Shown: one piece after another, positions 42,467 through 50,005 of the stretch
Position numbering within the stretch: position 1 is the stretch's first letter
Layout: each line of letters begins with the position of its first letter
Origin: Amylibacter sp.
GTDB taxonomy: Bacteria > Pseudomonadota > Alphaproteobacteria > Rhodobacterales > Rhodobacteraceae
Direction: 5' to 3'
Length of the DNA: 64,000 nt
Assembly (NCBI GenBank): GCA_021775355.1
Contig: JAJFHZ010000006.1
Location: 248,001 to 312,000 of the forward strand
The notes under the pieces: generated by a model
The model's input: the letters and a program-made list of their open reading frames with translations, nothing else
The model's database searches: none
Told to the model about the DNA's origin: nothing
Program-made: the position numbers and the translations under genes

Positions 42467-43606
42467 TTATTTTGTCTTGGTATTCTGCGTCTCTTTCAAC
42501 CAATCCGACAGGCCAGAGGCCACAACCCCTTGCGCCTTGCGGCTAACGAAAACACCCACATGACCACCGGAAAATCCGATTTCGCGATAGAGTTTCGGGC
42601 GGACATATTTACCCAGTGCTTTTGTACAGCTGACAGGCACGATGTGATCCTGTTCGGCATAGATGTTCAGAACCGGACATGAGATATGGCCAAGATTTAC
42701 GGTGCGATCGCCCAATTCAAATGTGCCCGCAGTCAGACGGTTTTCACGGTAGAGTTGGTTGAACCATTCTTTAGCCGCAGCGCCCGGGTGATCGGGGCGA
42801 TCAGCAATCCATTTTTCCATACGCAGAAAATTCAGTGTGGCAGCTTCATCACCTTCAAGACGAGCAAGACCCAGATTGTATTTGGTCATGCTGGCCATCG
42901 GGGTCAGGGACGAGAAAATCGCACCTGTCAGTGCGCCCGGCATGTTGCCGTGGGTGTCGATGATTTCATTGACCTCAGCCTCGGTCATATTTTGCGCCCA
43001 TTTATTCAGAAAACCTTCACCGGCCCAAAAATTATCGGGATCACCGACGAAATCAATCGGGGTAATGGCCAATGACAGGCCCGAAAAGAGTTCAGGCTCA
43101 AGCGCGACAAGGCAGGCAGCAAAAGTGCCGCCTTCACATATGCCAAACATCGAGATCGGCTTGCCGTCATTTTGATCGATCAGGTAATCAACACAATCAC
43201 GTAGATAGCCGTTGATGTAATCATCAAGCGTCAGAAACTGATCCGCGCGTGTCGGGTTGCCCCAGTCTACCACGTAAACGTCGATGCCATTATTCAAAAG
43301 GTTGCGGACAAGGGATCGGTCTTCCTGCAAATCGATCATGGTTTGCCGCCCAAACAAACCATAACAGATGATCACAGGCGGCACATCGGCCTTTTTCTTT
43401 GTCAGTGGGCGGTAGCGCGACAGGGTGACTTTATCGACACGAAACACAACATCCGCAGGGGTTTCCGCTATTTGCACATCCCCATGCTTGATCTTGGACA
43501 GTGTATCGTTGGATTTAACGGCCTTGACGCCCTCGTCCATCAATTGTTGCCAAGCGATATGGTAGGCTTCGGCGAATTCCGCTTTGATCAGGTTTGTGCT
43601 AGCCAT
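42467..43606 (-). CDS. phaC: Class III polyhydroxyalkanoate synthase catalytic subunit PhaC
   Basis: This 379-residue PHA synthase polymerises hydroxyacyl-CoA. The lipase-like box is GICEGG, with the nucleophilic cysteine near residue 157 as in class III enzymes; the aspartate is in YAEQDHIVPV and the histidine in GFSGGHVGVF. The length (class I enzymes are about 560-600 residues) and the neighbouring phaE gene show class III. The ATG at 43606 is used; an in-frame TTG two codons upstream is the alternative. PhaE ends 7 bases before. Class III synthases prefer short-chain monomers. Confidence 0.92.
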   Translation of the reverse strand: MASTNLIKAEFAEAYHIAWQQLMDEGVKAVKSNDTLSKIKHGDVQIAETPADVVFRVDKVTLSRYRPLTKKKADVPPVIICYGLFGRQTMIDLQEDRSLVRNLLNNGIDVYVVDWGNPTRADQFLTLDDYINGYLRDCVDYLIDQNDGKPISMFGICEGGTFAACLVALEPELFSGLSLAITPIDFVGDPDNFWAGEGFLNKWAQNMTEAEVNEIIDTHGNMPGALTGAIFSSLTPMASMTKYNLGLARLEGDEAATLNFLRMEKWIADRPDHPGAAAKEWFNQLYRENRLTAGTFELGDRTVNLGHISCPVLNIYAEQDHIVPVSCTKALGKYVRPKLYREIGFSGGHVGVFVSRKAQGVVASGLSDWLKETQNTKTK

Positions 43607-43613
43607 GTTCAAA

Positions 43614-44387
43614 TCACCCTATTTTGCGTTTTAGATCACGCAGTTCGCGGCGCAATTCGGTCACGATTTGGGTTAGGTCGTCAATTTCCGAACGGGTGGG
43701 CATCTGGTAGGTTTCGGCCCATTTTTGTGCGGCTTCCGCTTGGCGTTTTTTCAGTCTTGTAGCCGTGGACATCAGTTTTTTCTGGGCATCCATAAAATCC
43801 TGACTGGCTTGTGTATCCAACAACTCTTTGTTGGCTATTTTCAACCATGCATCCAGTGCCTGTTTGACTTTACCGGATTTCAAATCCTCCAAACTGAAGG
43901 CTTTGGAATATTCGGTGTAGCTGCGCAACCAAGCCTCGTGCATGATCTTGGCAAACTCGGCGGTTGCTTCCTGAAACTCCACGGTTTCGGCCCAAGCAGT
44001 TGCTATGTCACCTTGCGGCATCACCAGATCGGCGAATTGCGGGGCGCTGGCGATGCTTTGCAATATGGTTTTTAACTGTTCGGGGCTTTGCGCCATCCAA
44101 GTGCTTGGGTCAAAAAGGCTGAACATCGCGTCACGGCTTTTACCCATCATGTCGGCAGCACCCGTTGCCATTGCAGTGGCGGGATCCCAACCGGGTGCCC
44201 ATGCTTTGACGAAACCTTGCCATGCGTCAAAACCCTGCGGCATCATGTTTGTCGGTTTCGGGGTGAATCCTTGTGTCATAGATTTGGCGAAACCATCCGC
44301 CAAATCCTGTTGCGCATTGAAAAATGCATCCTGGCCATCCTGCCAAAACTTGAACATCTGGTTCATTGGGTCTTTTGCATCAGCCAT
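43614..44387 (-). CDS. phaE: Class III PHA synthase subunit PhaE
   Basis: This 257-residue protein is rich in helices and Met/Gln/Trp (KDPMNQMFKFWQDGQDAFF; WQGFVKAWAPGW) and ends in a probable coiled coil (TRSEIDDLTQIVTELRREL). The region RSYTEYSKAF through KLMSTATRLKKRQAEAAQKWAE matches the PhaE pattern. It forms the active complex with PhaC, encoded 7 bases downstream. It is shorter than Allochromatium PhaE (about 357 residues). A phasin-like identity was considered, but position and C-terminal pattern favour PhaE. Confidence 0.85.
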   Translation of the reverse strand: MADAKDPMNQMFKFWQDGQDAFFNAQQDLADGFAKSMTQGFTPKPTNMMPQGFDAWQGFVKAWAPGWDPATAMATGAADMMGKSRDAMFSLFDPSTWMAQSPEQLKTILQSIASAPQFADLVMPQGDIATAWAETVEFQEATAEFAKIMHEAWLRSYTEYSKAFSLEDLKSGKVKQALDAWLKIANKELLDTQASQDFMDAQKKLMSTATRLKKRQAEAAQKWAETYQMPTRSEIDDLTQIVTELRRELRDLKRKIG

Positions 44388-44399
44388 TTTGCGTATTCC

Positions 44400-45566
44400 T
44401 TATAATGCTGCGGTATAGATCGCCAAAGCGGCGTCATAGGTCATTTCACGCGGGTTGTTGACCAACAGACGGGTTTGTTTCATGCCGTCTTCGGCCAGCA
44501 TTGGCAGGTCGTTATGATTAACACCAACTTCGCGCAGTGTGGATTTCATGCCCAGTTCGGGGCCAAGATCCTTGAAGCCCTGCACCATGCCTGCGCAAAT
44601 TTCCTGCGTTGATTTCCCTGCAAGTTCCGGGAAAATAATCGGGGCGATCTCTGCGTATTGTGATGCACCTAAACTGTCTTCCATGTTGAATTCCAGCACA
44701 TGCGGCAGAACAATTGCGTTCGATAGCCCGTGCGGTACGTGAAAATGGCCGCCCAAAGGATAAGCAAGCGCATGAACGGCCGCCACCGGTGCGTTGGCAA
44801 ATGCCATACCTGCCAGCATTGAACCCAACAGCATGTCAGAGCGTGCAGCGCGGTCTTCGCCGTTGCTGCAAGCGGTGCGGATCGCCCCGCCCAGCAATAC
44901 AAGTGCTTGTTTAGCCAGCGTGTCAGACAGAATGTTTTTGGCGTGTTTCGTGGTGTAGGCTTCAATCGCGTGCACCATCGCATCAATACCGGTGGCTGCC
45001 GTGATATGGGCAGGCAGACCCACGGTCAGTTCAGCATCCAGAATGGCCCAATCGGGCAATAGCACGGGGGACACCACGCCTTTTTTCTCGGACGTGCGGG
45101 TGGTGACGATTGAAATCGGGGTCACTTCAGAGCCGGTACCGGCAGTGGTTGGCGCCAACACCAGTGGCAAGCGGCCACCTTTGACCATGCCGACACCATA
45201 CATTTCATCCAAGTCTTGCGGTGCGTTGGGTTGTGACAGGATCGAGATCAGTTTGGCGGTATCCAAAGATGAACCGCCACCCACGGAAACCACACCATCA
45301 ATGCCCTGTGCTTTGGCTTCTTCCACGGCAGCGCGGATCATAGCCTCTGGCGGGTCGGCCACCACGTCATCAATAACATGCACGGCAATACCGGCCGTTT
45401 TCAGGCCATCAAGGCAAGCATCCGCAAGGCCTAGTTTCAGGATCATGGCGTCAGTGACGAAAGCAACTTTCGAACACCCCATATCGGCCATAATCTGGCC
45501 GATTTTTGTAGTCGAACCTACCTCGGACAGAATAGAGCTGGTGGTTTGGAATTTAAACGGTTTCAT
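44400..45566 (-). CDS. Iron-containing alcohol dehydrogenase
   Basis: This 388-residue group III dehydrogenase has the NAD(P) motif GVVSVGGGSSLDTAKLIS (about 94-111) and metal-ligand regions DAMVHAIEAYTT and HALAYPLGGHFHVPHGLSNA. The substrate class (ethanol, propanediol, 4-hydroxybutyrate, lactaldehyde) cannot be read from sequence. It sits between the ThDP enzyme and phaE with 12-base gaps on each side, so it belongs to the PHA operon. A role in reducing an aldehyde to the hydroxy acid used as PHA monomer (for example succinate semialdehyde to 4-hydroxybutyrate) is inference. Confidence 0.87.
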   Translation of the reverse strand: MKPFKFQTTSSILSEVGSTTKIGQIMADMGCSKVAFVTDAMILKLGLADACLDGLKTAGIAVHVIDDVVADPPEAMIRAAVEEAKAQGIDGVVSVGGGSSLDTAKLISILSQPNAPQDLDEMYGVGMVKGGRLPLVLAPTTAGTGSEVTPISIVTTRTSEKKGVVSPVLLPDWAILDAELTVGLPAHITAATGIDAMVHAIEAYTTKHAKNILSDTLAKQALVLLGGAIRTACSNGEDRAARSDMLLGSMLAGMAFANAPVAAVHALAYPLGGHFHVPHGLSNAIVLPHVLEFNMEDSLGASQYAEIAPIIFPELAGKSTQEICAGMVQGFKDLGPELGMKSTLREVGVNHNDLPMLAEDGMKQTRLLVNNPREMTYDAALAIYTAAL

Positions 45567-45578
45567 TGTGTGATATCC

Positions 45579-47237
45579 TTAGTCTTCAAAGGGGGAGGAA
45601 AGGGTTTTCAGACGTGCAGTCAGTTTCATATTCTCGGAATAATCAACCGGGCAATCAATGATCGAAACAGTGCCGTCGTTCATGGCTGTTTCAATAGTGG
45701 ATTGCAAATCTTCTGTCTTTTCAACGCGATATCCTTTGGCGCCAAAGCTTTCAGCAAACTTAACGAAATCGGCATTGCCCACATCGATATTACTTGAGCG
45801 GCCATATTCGCGCAATTGGTGCCATTCGATCAGACCGTATTTATTATCGTTGAAGATAATAACGGTGATGTTCAACCCAAGGCGCATCGCGGTTTCGATT
45901 TCCTGACTGTTCATCATGAAACCGCTGTCACCGGCCACGGCCAGAATATTCTTTTCAGGGTAAATCAGTTTGGCAGCAATTGTGCCGGGCAATGCGATAC
46001 CCATGGAAGCAAAACCGTTTGAAATGATACAGGTGTTGGGCTGTTCGGCCTGAAACATCCGTGCCATCCACATTTTATGGGCACCCACGTCGGATATAAC
46101 GATGTCTTCATCATTCATTGCCGCGCGCAGATCACAGATTATTTTTTGCGGTTTTGGCGGGTAGCTGTTGTCATCCGCATGGGCGTTCAGCTCAGTCACG
46201 ATTTTATCATGCAATTTGGCGACTTTGTTGTCGGAGTGACCGGTGCAACGATTAGCCAGTCGTTTCAGGCTGTCTTTGATATCACCGATCATGCCGATTT
46301 CAGGAATGTAATGTGTGTCTACTTCGGCAGGGCTGGCATCAACATTGATAATTTTAATATCTGCGTTCGGATTCCAATAGCTTGGGGTGTATTCGACCAT
46401 ATCAAGACCGACACAGATTACCAAATCGGCCTGTTCGATCCCGAAAGCCACCAAATCATGGGCTTTCAAACCCACTGTGCCAATGGATAACGGGTGCGAA
46501 GATGGCATCGCACCTTTAGCCATAAAGGTGGTGGCGACGGGCGCGTTTGCAGCTTCTGCAAAGGCCACAAGTTCTTTGCAGGCATCAAAGCGGATCACAC
46601 CGTTACCTGCAATCACCACAGGGTGTTTGGCCTCATTGAGCAGTTTGATAACCTTTTTACCAATCCCAAGCGGGGCCACAGCGGGTTGCGGTGCCTGCAC
46701 TTTCAATGCCGGTATTTCGTCAATCTCCATGTCTCCTACGTTTTCAGGGAAATCGATGAATGCGCCGCCCGGCTTTTCGGCTTCGGCGAATTTAAAAGCT
46801 TTGCGCACGACTTCGGGAACAATTTCGGGCATCAGAACCTGTACAGAGTATTTTGAGATCGGGGCGAACAGGTTCACAAGGTCAAGAATTTGGTGACTTT
46901 CTTTGTGCAGGCGTGTGGTGGAACCCTGCCCTGCGATTGCAACGATCGGGGCGCGATCCATATTGGCGTCGGCGAAACCCGTTACAAGGTTCGTGGCACC
47001 CGGGCCAAGCGTTGACATACAAACGCCGGCACGACCCGTTAGGCGACCGTAGACGTCTGCCATGAATGCAGCACCCTGTTCGTGGCGGGTAGTGATAAAT
47101 TCGATCGAGCTGTCCAAAAGCGCATCCATGACGGCGATATTTTCTTCGCCCGGAATGCCGAAAATATAGTCGACTCCTTCATTTTCAAGACATTTCACCA
47201 GCAGCGTTGCTGCATTGATTTTCTTCTTCTGTGTCAT
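45579..47237 (-). CDS. ThDP-dependent enzyme, acetolactate synthase-like
   Basis: This 552-residue enzyme has the N-terminal pyrimidine-binding domain (FIGIPGEENIA region; catalytic glutamate in TRHEQGAAFMADVYGRLTG), a central domain, and the C-terminal pyrophosphate motif GDSGFMMNSQE followed by NDNKYGLIEW. The start at 47237 has GGAGGAACAA just upstream. It resembles catabolic acetolactate synthase, but no small subunit, decarboxylase or other acetoin gene is present. As first gene of the PHA operon, it may instead decarboxylate a 2-oxo acid (such as 2-oxoglutarate) to an aldehyde for the next dehydrogenase. Both readings remain open. Confidence 0.8.
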   Translation of the reverse strand: MTQKKKINAATLLVKCLENEGVDYIFGIPGEENIAVMDALLDSSIEFITTRHEQGAAFMADVYGRLTGRAGVCMSTLGPGATNLVTGFADANMDRAPIVAIAGQGSTTRLHKESHQILDLVNLFAPISKYSVQVLMPEIVPEVVRKAFKFAEAEKPGGAFIDFPENVGDMEIDEIPALKVQAPQPAVAPLGIGKKVIKLLNEAKHPVVIAGNGVIRFDACKELVAFAEAANAPVATTFMAKGAMPSSHPLSIGTVGLKAHDLVAFGIEQADLVICVGLDMVEYTPSYWNPNADIKIINVDASPAEVDTHYIPEIGMIGDIKDSLKRLANRCTGHSDNKVAKLHDKIVTELNAHADDNSYPPKPQKIICDLRAAMNDEDIVISDVGAHKMWMARMFQAEQPNTCIISNGFASMGIALPGTIAAKLIYPEKNILAVAGDSGFMMNSQEIETAMRLGLNITVIIFNDNKYGLIEWHQLREYGRSSNIDVGNADFVKFAESFGAKGYRVEKTEDLQSTIETAMNDGTVSIIDCPVDYSENMKLTARLKTLSSPFED

Positions 47238-47409
47238 TTGTTCCTCCAATGACATTAAGAGCTGCCTTGCGGCCCCCATACTAATCTGTTGTTAATCTAC
47301 CAATAAACGAGCGGGTTTAAAGGCGCATCCTATAGAAATTCCGACAAACCCGTTATTTTTTGCCGCTTTAGGCGGCATCATAGCCGAGTTTGGGTGTTAT
47401 TACCCAATA

Positions 47410-47426
47410 ATTGTGCGCCGCACAAT
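47410..47426. promoter_or_regulatory. PhaR box candidate 1
   Basis: ATTGTGC-GCC-GCACAAT, perfect palindrome with 7-base arms, on the side of the leftward PHA operon (about 173 bases from its first ATG). PhaR of Paracoccus is known to bind TGC-rich sequence near phaP and phaR. Confidence 0.65.
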
Positions 47427-47435
47427 AGTTATTTT

Positions 47436-47450
47436 TTGTGCAGTGCACAA
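47436..47450. promoter_or_regulatory. PhaR box candidate 2
   Basis: TTGTGC-AGT-GCACAA, perfect palindrome with 6-base arms, 9 bases beyond candidate 1. Close spacing suggests cooperative binding. Confidence 0.65.
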
Positions 47451-47582
47451 TTTTTAGAGCGCAGCTTTCCCTGTTCGATACAGATATTCGCGTGCGGCTG
47501 ATAAAACATGAACACACTACACTATAATAGTATATGTATAATCTTCGTTTATCGCGTTCTTCATGCTTGCAAAAAAGGCAAA

Positions 47583-47597
47583 TTGTGCGCTGCACAC
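47583..47597. promoter_or_regulatory. PhaR box candidate 3
   Basis: TTGTGC-GCT-GCACAC, one mismatch in the arms, about 150 bases upstream of the phasin ATG and downstream of the TATAAT at 47523, so occupancy could block phasin transcription. Confidence 0.6.
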
Positions 47598-47625
47598 AAA
47601 TAAATTGCGCACCGCATCATTTTTT

Positions 47626-47640
47626 TGTTGCGCCGCACAA
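47626..47640. promoter_or_regulatory. PhaR box candidate 4
   Basis: TGTTGC-GCC-GCACAA, right arm perfect and left arm matching only the inner TGC, about 107 bases before the phasin ATG. Confidence 0.55.
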
Positions 47641-47746
47641 AAAGAATCGCTATACACAGTTTCAGAAACAAAAGAGATTTATAAACTCTCACCCGCTACC
47701 AACATTCCGGCACACCTCCCGCGCTGGTATAAAAAAGGAAAAGACA

Positions 47747-48145
47747 ATGGCTAAGACCACACAAGCAAACGAAGCAATTGCAACTGCAACAACAGAAGCA
47801 CTTGTTAAAACTCAAGAAGTATTCGCTAAATCTACTGAAACTTCAGAAAAAGTTGCCGAAAACCTGATCGATTACAACACTGCAATCATCAAAAGCGGCG
47901 AAGCTTTGGTTAAAAAAGCATACGACAACTACCTTGCAAACGTTGCAGCTGCTTTTGACGGTGCAAAAGCACTGACCAAAACATCCGACGTTGCAGAGTT
48001 TTACAAAGTTTCTTCTTCAAACTTCACTTCTGCCGCTGAAAAATTCTCGGCACAAGGTAAAGAGTTGGCTGAACTTTCTGCGAAAGCTCTGAAAGACAAC
48101 ACAGAAACAGCGAAAAAACTTTATACAAAAGCATTTGCTGCTTAA
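47747..48145 (+). CDS. phaP: Phasin family protein
   Basis: This 132-residue, helix-rich, Ala/Lys/Glu/Thr-rich protein has no cysteine and few aromatics: MAKTTQANEAIATATTEAL, then DYNTAIIKSGEALVKKAYDNYLANVAAAFDGAK. This is the phasin_2-type pattern of granule-coating proteins. AAGGAAAAGACA precedes the ATG at 47747. It is monocistronic, ends at a stem-loop, and lies directly before phaR. Palindromes resembling PhaR sites precede it, fitting the known logic that PhaR represses phaP until PHA granules titrate it away. Confidence 0.85.
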   Translation: MAKTTQANEAIATATTEALVKTQEVFAKSTETSEKVAENLIDYNTAIIKSGEALVKKAYDNYLANVAAAFDGAKALTKTSDVAEFYKVSSSNFTSAAEKFSAQGKELAELSAKALKDNTETAKKLYTKAFAA

Positions 48146-48170
48146 TTTAGACTAAATTCCTCCCTTGAAA

Positions 48171-48201
48171 AACGTCGCAAACCCTGTTTGCGGCGTTTTT
48201 T
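48171..48201 (+). terminator. Rho-independent terminator after phasin gene
   Basis: A stem of about 10 pairs (ACGTCGCAAAC with GTTTGCGGCGT, one wobble) with a short loop is followed by a run of T. It lies 25 bases after the phasin stop. Confidence 0.8.
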
Positions 48202-48223
48202 GTGCATATGCTAGCTATGAATG

Positions 48224-48238
48224 AGTTGCGCTGCACAA
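48224..48238. promoter_or_regulatory. PhaR box candidate 5 (phaR promoter)
   Basis: AGTTGC-GCT-GCACAA, right arm perfect and inner TGC of left arm, 48 bases upstream of the phaR ATG. It fits autoregulation by PhaR. Confidence 0.55.
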
Positions 48239-48285
48239 ATAAACTGCCTAACACTGTTAAATGATTATCGTTTGGATCTGTTAGC

Positions 48286-48885
48286 ATGACCGAAAAACCG
48301 GAAACCCCAGAAACCACAGCCGACACCGGCAAGGTGGTGATCAAGAAATACGCGAACCGGCGTCTGTATAACACGTCGACCAGCAAATACATCGTGCTTG
48401 CGGATGTGATTGCGCTGGTTAATCGAGGGACAGAGTTTGTCATTGAAGACGCAAAATCGGGGACTGACATCACCCGCGAGATTCTCAATCAGATCATCTT
48501 TGAACAAGAAACCCGCCCTGCCGAATTTCTGTTTCCGTTAGAATTTCAGAAACAACTGATCCGTATGTATGGTGACAGCTACGGCAAAATGTTTCCTGAT
48601 TTTTTGACCCAGTCGATCAGCTTTTTCAATTCCGAGCGCAACCAGATGCAAGAAATGTTCCAAGGTATGATGGGCCAAAATGCCGGTGCGTTTTTCAATC
48701 AAGCACAGGAAATGGCGCGCAAGAATATGGAGATGTTCCAAAAAAGCTGGGATGTTTTCGGGGTTATGAAGCCCTCGGCAGAAGTGGAAGAAGAACCCGC
48801 GGATGTGAATTCAAAATCCGAAGAGCTGGATGATATTCAAAAGCAAATTAACGCTCTGCAAACCCGCCTTAAATCCATCAAGTAA
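48286..48885 (+). CDS. phaR: PHA synthesis repressor PhaR
   Basis: This 199-residue regulator has the PhaR DNA-binding N-terminus VVIKKYANRRLYNTSTSKYIVLADV (about 16-40 in outline) followed by the PHB-accumulation domain (FPLEFQKQLIRMYGDSYGKMFPDFLTQSIS, about 84-115). The C-terminus is a probable coiled coil (SEELDDIQKQINALQTRL). PhaR binds both PHA and DNA and represses phasin and itself. The target sequences are proposed above. It is the first gene of a two-gene unit with the alpha/beta hydrolase 9 bases downstream. Confidence 0.92.
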   Translation: MTEKPETPETTADTGKVVIKKYANRRLYNTSTSKYIVLADVIALVNRGTEFVIEDAKSGTDITREILNQIIFEQETRPAEFLFPLEFQKQLIRMYGDSYGKMFPDFLTQSISFFNSERNQMQEMFQGMMGQNAGAFFNQAQEMARKNMEMFQKSWDVFGVMKPSAEVEEEPADVNSKSEELDDIQKQINALQTRLKSIK

Positions 48886-48894
48886 CCCGTAAGT

Positions 48895-49794
48895 ATGTCG
48901 GCCATGAAAATATACACCAAACAATCCGTTAAAGCTTACTCCACACATCACTTTCTGGGTCTTGGGTTCCACGGGTTCCACCGCACCCATTATCTGGAAT
49001 GGGGTACACCTGCTAAACATGAACGCAAAGAAACCCTTGTCTGCGTCCACGGCGTGACCAGAAACGCCCATGATTTTGACTATTTTGCTGAAAATATGTG
49101 TGACAAATATCGCGTTGTTTGCCCAGATGTTGTGGGGCGCGGTGAAAGTGACCATTTGCCCGAACATCAAGGCTATGATTACCTACAATATAATGCGGAT
49201 ATGAACGCACTTCTGGCCCGTTTAAATGAAACCGAAGTGGACTGGCTGGGGTCCTCAATGGGGGGGGTTATCGGGATGGTTCTAGCCTCGGTTGCACAAT
49301 CACCCATTCGCCGTTTGATTATCAATGATATTGGCCCTGATATATCACGCGATGCCCTGACACGGATTGGTGATTATATTGGTCGATCCGGTGATTTTGA
49401 AACGATCGAAGATGCGGAAATTTATCTGCGTGAGATTTATGCGGAATTCGGCCCTATGACAGACGACGATTGGAAGCAAATGGTGCACTATTCCACACGG
49501 CGCACTAAAACCGGTAAATTTCGCCTGAAAATGGATCCTGCCGTGGGTGACGCATTTCGAGACGATATTTCACTTTTCGATGTGGATATGTGGGACACGT
49601 GGGAAAAGATCACCTGCCCGGTTTTGATTCTGCGCGGGAAAAATTCATCTTTTTTCAGTGAAGAAACTGCGCATAAAATGTTAACCTGCGGGCCAGAAGC
49701 AACACTAGTGGAATTTGACGATGTGGGACATACACCGACTTTGCGCAATGATGAACAAGTTGCCGTTATACGCAACTGGCTGGCGGAAAACTAA
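48895..49794 (+). CDS. Alpha/beta hydrolase next to phaR
   Basis: This 299-residue hydrolase has LVCVHGVTRNAHDF (oxyanion loop, about 43-56), the nucleophile serine in GSSMGGVIGM (about 117-126), and the histidine in FDDVGHTPTL near residue 279. An alternative ATG is three codons downstream. It follows phaR by 9 bases, so a role in PHA turnover (oligomer or ester hydrolysis) is possible, but this family is widespread in alphaproteobacteria with varied functions, and no PHA depolymerase signature (class-specific Cys or substrate-binding domain) is visible. Confidence 0.8.
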   Translation: MSAMKIYTKQSVKAYSTHHFLGLGFHGFHRTHYLEWGTPAKHERKETLVCVHGVTRNAHDFDYFAENMCDKYRVVCPDVVGRGESDHLPEHQGYDYLQYNADMNALLARLNETEVDWLGSSMGGVIGMVLASVAQSPIRRLIINDIGPDISRDALTRIGDYIGRSGDFETIEDAEIYLREIYAEFGPMTDDDWKQMVHYSTRRTKTGKFRLKMDPAVGDAFRDDISLFDVDMWDTWEKITCPVLILRGKNSSFFSEETAHKMLTCGPEATLVEFDDVGHTPTLRNDEQVAVIRNWLAEN

Positions 49795-49852
49795 AGCAGT
49801 TTTCATTGGAGCCAATGTTTAACAGAAACAGTTATCAATAAATTTCACGCCA

Positions 49853-50005
49853 TTAGTTTGGATCTTCATCGTCATCCAATAGAATTCGGGCCGCATTACC
49901 TTCCGGATCGTCGAATTGTTTGGACTTAATTGCCCAGAAAAAGGCCAATAGGCCAATACCGCCCAAAAACAGGGAAATCGGGATCAGATATAGTAAAACA
50001 GACAT
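49853..50005 (-). CDS. ccoS: cbb3-type oxidase assembly protein CcoS
   Basis: This 50-residue protein has one membrane helix (LLYLIPISLFLGGIGLLAFFWAIK in outline, about 4-27), then KSKQFDDPEGNAARILLDDDEDPN, the CcoS signature with the conserved FDD. The ATG overlaps the stop of ccoI by one base (TAATG). CcoS is needed for cofactor insertion in cbb3 oxidase. It is the last gene of the leftward ccoGHIS unit and too short to appear among longer frames. Confidence 0.92.
   Translation of the reverse strand: MSVLLYLIPISLFLGGIGLLAFFWAIKSKQFDDPEGNAARILLDDDEDPN

Larger units (their letters stand above)
47280..47746. promoter_or_regulatory. Divergent PHA operon/phasin control region
   Basis: This gene-free stretch of 467 bases separates the leftward PHA operon from the rightward phasin gene. 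It holds four TTGTGC-N3-GCACAA-type palindromes, two on the operon side and two on the phasin side, plus a degenerate one (47605-47619). Between the two pairs is a TATAAT at 47523-47528, a possible -10 for the phasin promoter. No coding region is evident. Confidence 0.75.

Noticed and set aside
49804..49817. CATTGG-AG-CCAATG palindrome between convergent hydrolase and ccoS
   Set aside because: Only 6-base arms and a 2-base loop; no T run. Too weak to call as a terminator.
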